Source: CAYWNA01 sp964459305 (GTDB lineage: Bacteria > Planctomycetota > Planctomycetia > Pirellulales > Pirellulaceae). Taken from it: 20,959 bases of DNA. The stretch spans positions 1 through 20,959 of the forward strand of contig CAYWNA010000238.1 in the NCBI GenBank assembly GCA_964459305.1, in the 5' to 3' direction. The notes under the pieces were generated by a model, which did not search any database, was not told the origin of the DNA, and saw nothing but the letters and a program-made list of their open reading frames with translations. Position numbers and translations under genes: made by a program. Numbering within the stretch: position 1 is the first letter of the stretch; the number at the start of each line of letters is the position of its first letter. Positions 14,700 through 20,959 of this stretch are shown piece after piece.

Positions 14700-17037
14700 C
14701 GGGCGGTTCCTTCATCCGTTTTGCCGCGATAAGAATCTGCCCCAAAGCAATGCCGCCATCGCCCGGAGACACTTGACCGTGAGTGTACACTCTGATGTCA
14801 TTTCTCAATAGATGCCCGCGCACCTTCTGTGTCAGCACGGCGTTTTGAAAACAGCCGCCAGTCAGCACAATCTGGTGGCAACTTGTTCGTATCGCGACGG
14901 CCAGTGCCATTTCGGCCAGTGCATTGTGGAATTTTGCGGCGATCTGAGACACAGGCACACCGCGCGATCGGTCGTCGAGTACGCCGCACACCAGCGGCTC
15001 CCAATCTGCAACCGCTGGCGAGCCGGCCGAAAGAGGCAACGGATACGCATCGCGCACCGCCGGATCGGCCGCAAACTCCAGCGCCATGGCCGCTTGCCCT
15101 TCGAAGGTGACTCGCTCCGATAGACCGCACAATGCCGCTACGGCATCAAACAAGCGGCCCATACTGCTGGTTCGCGGGAAGAGCTTTGGGCGTTCGAGTG
15201 CTGCGAGCAGCGTGCGCAACTCCGCTGAGCTGAACCACGACTTGGCGATTTCCCCGGCGGCTTCACCCATCATCTCGAACAGCATGCCCAATGCGGACCG
15301 ACGGGGCTCGCGCACCGCTTGATCTCCGCCCGGCAGGCGAGACGTTCTCAAATGGGCCACGCGCGCGAATTGGGCATCCTCACATCGAAGCATCTCGCCG
15401 CCCCACACCGACTGATCCAGGCCGTAGCCCGTACCGTCCCACGAGAAACCCAGCACCGGCCCGTCGATTCTGTGCTCGGCAACACAAGACGCGACGTGGG
15501 CGTGGTGATGCTGGACTCGCAGAAGCGGCACGTCCCATTTGGCGGACAGTTGCTCGGCGTGCCGCGTGGAGGCATAGTCGGGATGGAGATCGCACGCAAT
15601 CGCATCGGGCGTTACATTAAAAAAACCTACCAGATCGTCAATCGCTCGCCGGTGCACATCGACGCTGAGCGTATTGTCCAAATCACCGACGTGCGAACTC
15701 ACGACGACATCCGACTTCAGACTCAAAGCAACCGTATTCTTCAGGTGACCGCCTACTGCCAAAATCGCCGGCATTTCATCATGCCGCGGCATATCCACGT
15801 TGACCGACAACGGTGCATAGCCGCGAGCTCGCCGCGTGATCTGCAGACCATCGGGCGCAATTCTGGCCACCGAATCATCGACCGGGCGCACGATGGGTCG
15901 ATTGTGGGTGAGGAGCACATCGGCGATGCTCCCAAGACGCGATACAGCGTCCTCGGTCGAAATCGCCATGGGCTCCTCGGACAGGTTGCCGCTCGTGCAG
16001 ACAATCGGGCGACCGATACCGTTCATCAGCAAATGGTGAAGCGGCGTGTACGGCAACATCACTCCCAGATACGGGTTGCCCGGAGCAACGGATTCCGCAA
16101 TGTCGCCGACGGCACTGGCGTCCCGGCGTCGGCGGAGCAGTAGAATCGGCGCTGCTGGTGACTGGAGGGCCACCCGTTCGCCCTCGGTAACAACGCAACG
16201 TTGCTGCACCGCTGTGAGAGTCTCCAACATAGCGGCGAACGATTTGTCGGGCCGTTGCTTCCTGTCTCGCAGTCGTCCGACGGCCGTCCGATCGGTCGCG
16301 TCGACGATCAATTGGAAACCGCCCAGCCCCTTGATTGCGAGGATCTTGCCGTCCAGAATGGCCCGGACGGATTGCTCCAAAGCCAGGTCTTTGTCGGCGA
16401 CGACTTTGCCATCGCTCGTCAGCAGTTGCAGTTCCGGTCCGCATGCCGGGCAAGCGATGGGCTGGGCGTGAAAACGGCGATCGCTTGGATCCTCGTATTC
16501 CAGCTGGCAATCGCCGCACATGGCAAACCGGCGCATTGACGTGCGCGGCCGATCGTACGGCAACTGCTCGATGATCGACCAGCGTGGCCCACAGTTGGTG
16601 CAATTGGTGAACGGGTACCGATGCCGCCTCTCTCGGGGATCGCAGATTTCTCGCAGACAATCGGGGCACGTCGCCAGATCCGCAGGTATGGTCGGTCCAG
16701 GGGCGGAATCGCCCGTGCTCTTGCGGATCTGAAACACGGCCGATTCAACCGGTGTGGTTCCCGCGGCGATTTCCTGAATGGCCAGATCATCGATCCTCGC
16801 CTGAGGTGGATGTCGTTGCCGCAACTTATGCAGGAATCGGTCGACCGCTTCACCGCCGCCCTGCACCTCGATACGCACCGCGTCCGATTCATTCAAGACC
16901 CATCCAGATAGCGATTCGGCCCGCGCAGCATTGTACACGAAGGGCCGAAACCCCACGCCCTGCACCACACCGCGCACCGTGATCGCCAAGCGGCGAACGA
17001 TCGATGGTTCGTTTCTTGGTGATTCAGGAGGCGACAT
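14677..17037 (-). CDS. hypF: [NiFe]-hydrogenase maturation carbamoyltransferase HypF
   Basis: A 786-residue cytoplasmic enzyme that transfers the carbamoyl group of carbamoyl phosphate to HypE, the source of the cyanide ligands. The domains come in the normal order. The acylphosphatase domain (about 15-105) has VRGVVQGVGFRPFVY with catalytic Arg31. Two zinc fingers follow: CPDC (124-127) with CTNC (146-149), and CGDC (174-177) with CPAC (196-199). The YrdC-like domain (about 215-400) has KSFAAM and SGNLSEEP. The Kae1-like C-terminal domain (about 420-780) has the metal-binding run HHHAHVASC (from 510), SWDGTGYG and LTGGCFQNAVL. Length is close to the usual 750. ATG 17037 has no good Shine-Dalgarno; it may be poorly initiated or leaderless. 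It is the first gene of hypF-hypC-hypD. Confidence 0.97.
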   Translation of the reverse strand: MSPPESPRNEPSIVRRLAITVRGVVQGVGFRPFVYNAARAESLSGWVLNESDAVRIEVQGGGEAVDRFLHKLRQRHPPQARIDDLAIQEIAAGTTPVESAVFQIRKSTGDSAPGPTIPADLATCPDCLREICDPRERRHRYPFTNCTNCGPRWSIIEQLPYDRPRTSMRRFAMCGDCQLEYEDPSDRRFHAQPIACPACGPELQLLTSDGKVVADKDLALEQSVRAILDGKILAIKGLGGFQLIVDATDRTAVGRLRDRKQRPDKSFAAMLETLTAVQQRCVVTEGERVALQSPAAPILLLRRRRDASAVGDIAESVAPGNPYLGVMLPYTPLHHLLMNGIGRPIVCTSGNLSEEPMAISTEDAVSRLGSIADVLLTHNRPIVRPVDDSVARIAPDGLQITRRARGYAPLSVNVDMPRHDEMPAILAVGGHLKNTVALSLKSDVVVSSHVGDLDNTLSVDVHRRAIDDLVGFFNVTPDAIACDLHPDYASTRHAEQLSAKWDVPLLRVQHHHAHVASCVAEHRIDGPVLGFSWDGTGYGLDQSVWGGEMLRCEDAQFARVAHLRTSRLPGGDQAVREPRRSALGMLFEMMGEAAGEIAKSWFSSAELRTLLAALERPKLFPRTSSMGRLFDAVAALCGLSERVTFEGQAAMALEFAADPAVRDAYPLPLSAGSPAVADWEPLVCGVLDDRSRGVPVSQIAAKFHNALAEMALAVAIRTSCHQIVLTGGCFQNAVLTQKVRGHLLRNDIRVYTHGQVSPGDGGIALGQILIAAKRMKEPPDVSRNPG

Positions 17038-17143
17038 TTTTCACACTAACATCCGGCAACACATTCGACTCCGTCCCGTAACTCGGACGAGCGCAAATAC
17101 CTGAGAAGATTCGCCGACTTCGCGTCTAAGTGGCGCTGTCCAA

Positions 17144-19699
17144 TTACTTGACGACCTCGAATTCAGCCTGGGCCGTAAGTCCCGCGGTCAGGTCTATCGC
17201 CGAAACGGTCCATCGGCCGGGCTCGTCGTTTCGAGCAGCGGTGAAATCGATGTTCAATACCCCGTCGCTGGCACAATAGTAGCCGCTGTATTCACTCCTC
17301 GCCCCTGTGGCGTCGGTGATTGTGATTTCGAGCGGCTGTAAACCCGATGGCGAGGCGCCGCTATCGTCTCGCATGCTGATCTGAAGTACGGACGTGGCGC
17401 CGCGGTTGATTGCCTTCGCCGTCTGAATCTCCACGCCGCCAAGCTGGCGCGGATACAGGCCGATGATCTTGCCGCCGAGTTCGGTCATTTGCACTGGGAA
17501 TTCGTAATCGTCGCCGGCTTTGTTGACCTCAAGTGGCTTTCGGTCGAGCATGTCGTAGGCGAATAGACCGTTCGGTTCCCATCTCTTGATCCTGACGGTC
17601 GTGGATTGTGGCAGCACCTTGCCGAGGACCGCTTTATATTGGCCGACGCGATCATCGTACGTCCGATTGTCGTTGATGGCGACGAGGTATTTGACGCCGC
17701 CCTTATCCAGCATGTTGAAGAGCACTTTGGGCGAATCGCAGTCGACATCCGGATCGACAATCCCAGCCAATTCCTTCTTCAACCGGGCGGCGTAGGTCTC
17801 CATGAACTTCTGATCGTCCAAGGCGGTTATGCCTTGGACCTTGCTCATCTCGGCACTGTCCGGCTGAAGGTGATCGTTCCACTCGGCATAGGTCTCGTTC
17901 TTGACGATCGCGTCGGCGCTGACCTTCTTTCGATACGTGAAATCGAAGTCGAACCCAATCGAGCCGGGAACGTCGGCCCGCAGGAACTGATCGGTAATCA
18001 CAATGCCGCCACGCTCGCGGAATCGCAGCACATGGTCGTAGACGGTCTCTGTCAACGTATCGCATTGAGCCAGAACGAGCACGTCGTACTCGTCCAGACC
18101 GAACCGTTCGATCGTCTCGTCGAAGACCACATCGGCCTGCAGGTGGGCCATCGCCATCACGGTGTAGAAGTGGTAGATCTGCGAGTTGGCGTAGCCGTAG
18201 AGCGATCGCTTGGCGCGGTGGACGATGGAGGCGGCTGAGCTCAAGATGGCAATCCGGCGCGGTGCGACTTCGAGCCTGGTGATCATCGGCCCATAGGGTT
18301 TGTAGACCTTCTCGGCCAGCTCCTTGATCTTGAGGCTGGTTTCGTAGGGAACGCGAAAATCGCCCGGCTTGCCCGGCGGCGGACACGCGCTGGAATAGTA
18401 GTATCCCATGATCTTCGGTGCTCGCGATAGGTTGATCCAGCTGGTCACCGCCACGCGTCCCGGGCCCATCAGCATCCATTCCTCGGTGGGCGCGATGGCG
18501 CCTGGATAGTTCAGCATGGTGATCGTGTGCAGCGGGATTTGTCCCGTCGGTTTGCAGGCGGCCCGGAGCGTCTCGATGTAGAGCATGAGCTTCGGATCCG
18601 GTTTCGTGTAGGTCCACGTGCCGATCGCGTCCACGCCGGGAAACATGTCCAGCACCGACGTGTATCGGTACGGATCGTTGATAGTGATGATATCGGGCCG
18701 ATAGCGGTGGACCATGTCGGCCGCCCGTTTGTTGGCCAGGGCCAGACCGTTTCCTTGTTTGAACACGTATTTGTGGAACAGGTACCGCCGGTCGTCATCG
18801 GCGATCACGCCTGGGGCCACGAACTTCGGCTCGCCCAGTTCATCCTCGCCGAACCCCAGCGTTTCCTTGGTCAGCTCCAAGCCGGCTTCGTTGCGATTGT
18901 TGCGCAGCTGGTCGACCACTTCGGTATTGAAAAACGCCGTTTTGACCTGAGGATAGTCTTTGACAAATTCCATCACGCGGCGGTTTGCTTCGTTCTGTAG
19001 TCGCGCCACCTCCGGGTGAAACGGGTTAGCAATTTTCCCCTTGCTGTGTTCGCGCACGGCCAGGTTCGTTGCATCGGGGTCGTCGATCTTGCTGGGGTCG
19101 ACGTCGCCCAACCCGCCGTTGGGCCCGAGGCCCGCGGCCGCGCCGGTCGGCAAAGCTGCATCCAGGGCCTGCCGCTGCTGATCGCCATACTCTCGGCCCA
19201 CGGTTGCTCGCCAGACACCGGCCCAGGTGCCGAACCCGTGGTCGAGATACCACTGGTTGCCCGATCCGCCCCATAGCCAAATGAGCAGCCGATCCGGTTT
19301 GGGCTTAGGGGCAATGACGACTCGCTCCGCCAGTTCAGCCACGACGCCAGATTTGTCGGACAGAGAAAGCCTTGCATCGTATTCGCCGGACTTGACCGCA
19401 AAGGTCGGCAGGCGGAACGATTGTCGACGCTCCTCGCCCGCAGGAATCGCCTTGATCGTGGCCGTATCCCTCATACAGCCGGCTAACTCGACGGACAGGA
19501 CCGCATCAATGGTCGGCTGTTCGCCACTGTTGGCACACTTTACAACCAGCAATATCACCTCGCCGCGGTAGAAAGCACGGCGCGGACTTTCGATGGAGAG
19601 TCCGACCTTCGCATCAGCCCAAGACGAACCGCTCATGAAGATCGAAATGAATGCCGACAGAGCAAAGGACGTTGCTGATAGACCCCAGCGACCCATCAT
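17144..19699 (-). CDS. Large secreted protein with glycosidase-like architecture, family not recognised
   Basis: An 851-residue exported protein. Residues 1-28 are a signal peptide ending SSWADA. Residues about 31-132 form an Ig-like sandwich (FYRGEVILLVVKCANSG). Residues about 135-470 look like a TIM barrel (LLIWLWGGSGNQW, VKTAFFNTEVVDQLRNNRNE, PDIITINDPYRYTSVLDMF, VDAIGTWTYTKPDP). A Rossmann-like domain follows at about 485-590 (YDVLVLAQCDTLTETVYDHV, RERGGIVITDQFLR), like the domain behind the barrel in GH42-type beta-galactosidases. The end (about 740-851) is again Ig-like (LEITITDATGARSEYSGYY). This order suggests a polysaccharide-active enzyme; I could not locate a certain catalytic pair (the Glu in FNTEVVD and Asp in INDPYR are candidates). 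GGAG six bases upstream supports ATG 19699, though the following ATG is equally possible. It lies 106 bases from hypF on the same strand, but no functional link is evident. Confidence 0.72.
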   Translation of the reverse strand: MMGRWGLSATSFALSAFISIFMSGSSWADAKVGLSIESPRRAFYRGEVILLVVKCANSGEQPTIDAVLSVELAGCMRDTATIKAIPAGEERRQSFRLPTFAVKSGEYDARLSLSDKSGVVAELAERVVIAPKPKPDRLLIWLWGGSGNQWYLDHGFGTWAGVWRATVGREYGDQQRQALDAALPTGAAAGLGPNGGLGDVDPSKIDDPDATNLAVREHSKGKIANPFHPEVARLQNEANRRVMEFVKDYPQVKTAFFNTEVVDQLRNNRNEAGLELTKETLGFGEDELGEPKFVAPGVIADDDRRYLFHKYVFKQGNGLALANKRAADMVHRYRPDIITINDPYRYTSVLDMFPGVDAIGTWTYTKPDPKLMLYIETLRAACKPTGQIPLHTITMLNYPGAIAPTEEWMLMGPGRVAVTSWINLSRAPKIMGYYYSSACPPPGKPGDFRVPYETSLKIKELAEKVYKPYGPMITRLEVAPRRIAILSSAASIVHRAKRSLYGYANSQIYHFYTVMAMAHLQADVVFDETIERFGLDEYDVLVLAQCDTLTETVYDHVLRFRERGGIVITDQFLRADVPGSIGFDFDFTYRKKVSADAIVKNETYAEWNDHLQPDSAEMSKVQGITALDDQKFMETYAARLKKELAGIVDPDVDCDSPKVLFNMLDKGGVKYLVAINDNRTYDDRVGQYKAVLGKVLPQSTTVRIKRWEPNGLFAYDMLDRKPLEVNKAGDDYEFPVQMTELGGKIIGLYPRQLGGVEIQTAKAINRGATSVLQISMRDDSGASPSGLQPLEITITDATGARSEYSGYYCASDGVLNIDFTAARNDEPGRWTVSAIDLTAGLTAQAEFEVVK

Positions 19700-19758
19700 G
19701 TTCCACTCCTTCTATCATGCGGCTTTCGGTCAGGTTTGACAGATTTCCTCATGTTCCC

Positions 19759-19908
19759 CTACAGACGGTATAGGGTCCCGTTGCCGCCCAAGTCACCCAG
19801 TGCGAAAGCATGGTCCGCCATGAGGCTCGCGTCAACCCAAACGTCGCAGAAATCCAGGCGAGCGGCGGGCGTAAGCCTGCTGATTTCGCGCTGCAAACGC
19901 GCATGCTT
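19759..19908 (-). pseudogene. Orphan C-terminal coding fragment, 49 codons
   Basis: This minus-strand stretch between two in-frame stops begins KHARLQREISRLTPAARLDF and ends ADHAFALGDLGGNGTLYRL before the stop. It has amphipathic helix spacing and a tidy C-terminus, unlike random high-GC frames nearby, yet no start codon or upstream coding in the same frame. It lies just upstream of the 851-residue protein on the same strand. I take it as the tail of a deleted or decayed gene; I do not recognise the family. Confidence 0.35.
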
Positions 19909-20007
19909 CTACGGATCGTGAAATGTGCCTGTGGTAGCACGCGACGAGTGTCACGCCACACGAGTTTCGCCGAAAGAACGGTAGCTTGTGTGTATGGCCG
20001 CCTGCAA

Positions 20008-20018
20008 GATGCTACAAT
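20008..20018 (+). promoter_or_regulatory. Candidate extended -10 promoter (TGC TACAAT)
   Basis: TGCTACAAT (20010-20018) matches an extended -10, TGn plus a five-of-six TATAAT box, 26 bases before ATG 20045. A -35 is not clear (GTGTAT 17 bases upstream is poor). It would drive the truncated Tat-leader gene and perhaps the DUF1080 gene after it. Confidence 0.35.
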
Positions 20019-20044
20019 GACACGCCAATCCTGGGAGCATTCGA

Positions 20045-20218
20045 ATGACTCGTGCGCACCTTAGTCGTCGTCGATTCCTTCAGGCGGCCGAACTTATATT
20101 CTTGCCGGCCATATTCTTGCCCAATCTGGGTCCAGGAAAACGATGGCAAGAATATCGTCTCTACCGCCAGCCAATGCCTCTACATCCAAAACACATCGTC
20201 GGTTTTCCCGCGGATTGA
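20045..20218 (+). pseudogene. Truncated gene: Tat leader start with the body lost
   Basis: The frame opens MTRAHLSRRRFLQAAELIFL, a textbook twin-arginine leader (SRRRFLQAA), with GGAG seven bases before the ATG and a plausible -10 upstream. It then runs only to residue 57 (…HPKHIVGFPAD) with no domain. Such leaders in planctomycetes normally begin long exported proteins such as Gfo/Idh/MocA oxidoreductases. The break coincides with small ATATTCTTGCC repeats starting at 20096, inside what should be the hydrophobic core, so the leader seems joined to repeat DNA. A deliberate 57-residue Tat peptide is less likely. The DUF1080 gene starts 44 bases later. Confidence 0.5.
20096..20155. repeat. ATATTCTTGCC repeats: two direct copies and one inverted
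   Basis: ATATTCTTGCC occurs at 20096-20106 and 20111-20121, and its exact complement GGCAAGAATAT at 20145-20155. The last two can form a hairpin with an 11-bp stem and 23-base loop. The cluster interrupts the Tat leader frame. Confidence 0.7.
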
Positions 20219-20222
20219 GGTC

Positions 20223-20268
20223 GCGGATGGATGGAACGGCAGAATGACGGAGTGATGGAATAATGAAA
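20223..20268. repeat. Degenerate ATGG/ATGA microrepeat before the DUF1080 gene
   Basis: A low-complexity run of ATG-containing words at irregular 4-12-base intervals (GATGGATGGAACGGCAGAATG then ACGGAGTGATGGAATAATG). It overlaps the ribosome-binding region and start codon of the DUF1080 gene, so the true ATG must be chosen among several. I recall similar ATGACGGAATGATGG runs before planctomycete genes, from memory only. Confidence 0.45.
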
Positions 20269-20959
20269 TGTGAGAAACCCCTCTCTAACACTCGCAAAAT
20301 TGCCCTGATCGCCGGGACTTTGGTCTTTGGTGTCGTTGACACGTCACTCTCGGCCGACATCGCGCCGGCCAAGCCGCCGGAGAATGCCATCGTCCTTTTC
20401 GATGGCACCGACACGTCGGCCTGGATGCAGCACAAGAGCATGCGGATTCCCACCGAGGACGAAATGAAGCAGCCTCCGCCGTGCCACTACAAGCTGGTCG
20501 ACGGTGCGCTGGAGGTTAACGATCCGGGGCACCTGATTACCAAGCAACGGTTCGGCGATTTCAGACTTCACGTGGAGGTCTGGCTGCCCGGAGAAGAGGG
20601 AATCAACAGCGGCATATGGACCCATTATCGTTATTGCACCGAAATACGAGGGCGGAATGAGAAAGGCGAAAAGTATCGGCTTGGTGCAATCTACGGCCTG
20701 AAGGCACCGGACGTAGACGCGAGCAAGCCGGCTCGCACTTGGCAGACACTCGACATCACGTTCAAAAACGCCCGTTTCGACCACAGCGGCAAGAAGACCG
20801 AAAACGCCCGATTTACCGTGTTGCTCAACGGCGTCAAGATTCACGACGACGTGGAAATCGAAAGTCGATGCCCGACTCTGAGAGAACCGGAAGGACCGCC
20901 GCCAGGACCGATCGTGCTCGAAAACCACAGAAGCCAAGGCCGTGTGCGCTTTCGAAACA
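20263..20959 (+). CDS. Secreted DUF1080 (3-keto-disaccharide hydrolase-like) protein, 3' end cut by the window
   Basis: 232 complete codons are present and the frame is open at the window edge. Residues 1-31 are a signal peptide (KIALIAGTLVFGVV core, then SLSADIA). NAIVLFDGTDTSAW (41-54) is the opening strand of the DUF1080 concanavalin-like fold, followed by YKLVDGALEV, FGDFRLHVEVWLPG, INSGIW and WQTLDITFKNARFD. The last visible part, GPIVLENHRSQGRVRFRN, matches the family's closing strand, so only a few residues are missing. The family is linked to extracellular sugar-polymer or glycoside breakdown, with 3-keto-glycoside hydrolase activity assigned to some members. ATG 20263 has GGAG ten bases upstream. 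The middle carries a small insertion relative to short members (QHKSMRIPTEDEMKQPPPC), common in planctomycete versions. Confidence 0.88.
   Translation, partial: MKCEKPLSNTRKIALIAGTLVFGVVDTSLSADIAPAKPPENAIVLFDGTDTSAWMQHKSMRIPTEDEMKQPPPCHYKLVDGALEVNDPGHLITKQRFGDFRLHVEVWLPGEEGINSGIWTHYRYCTEIRGRNEKGEKYRLGAIYGLKAPDVDASKPARTWQTLDITFKNARFDHSGKKTENARFTVLLNGVKIHDDVEIESRCPTLREPEGPPPGPIVLENHRSQGRVRFRN

Overview
The window looks like a chromosomal segment of an uncultured planctomycete (Planctomycetota, probably Pirellulales-like). I infer this from the gene families and the DNA style, not from a marker gene. It has a DUF1080-type secreted protein, Tat leaders of the RRxF type, several large secreted sugar-hydrolase-like proteins, and several nested inverted-repeat elements of kinds I recall as common between planctomycete genes. 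No rRNA, tRNA, CRISPR array, integrase or transposase was seen.

Layout, left to right. (1) 55-187: a nested inverted repeat. (2) 289-3788, plus strand: a translationally coupled pair, a polytopic membrane protein resembling DUF6057 and an exported beta-propeller (PD40/TolB-like) protein with one CxxCH heme-c motif. (3) 3806-4170, minus: a frameshifted remnant of an autotransporter beta-barrel. (4) 4176-7148, minus: a 990-residue fusion of a sugar nucleotidyltransferase and a GHMP sugar kinase. (5) 7149-7818: non-coding, with two inverted-repeat elements and the orphan tail of a lost gene. (6) 7819-11204, minus: a secreted GH5-like glycosidase and a Tat-exported TIM-barrel protein of unknown family, separated by another inverted repeat. 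(7) 11767-13281, plus: a secreted protein resembling the transglutaminase-elicitor family, with an acidic C-terminal tail of 17-residue repeats. (8) 13315-17037, minus: hypF-hypC-hypD with overlapping ends. (9) 17144-19699, minus: an 851-residue secreted protein of glycosidase-like architecture. (10) 19700-20262: decayed coding remnants, small repeats and a promoter. (11) 20263-20959, plus: a DUF1080 protein running off the window.

How the genes may work together. The GH5-like enzyme, the Tat TIM-barrel protein, the 851-residue protein and the DUF1080 protein suit a polysaccharide-degrading lifestyle. The kinase/nucleotidyltransferase fusion could turn a free sugar into an NDP-sugar for surface polysaccharide. 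HypF, HypC and HypD build the Fe(CN)2CO group of [NiFe]-hydrogenases. No hydrogenase, hypE, hypA or hypB is present here, so they must lie elsewhere or be absent. The membrane protein/heme-propeller pair and the transglutaminase-like protein with the acidic tail are the best candidates for undescribed biology.
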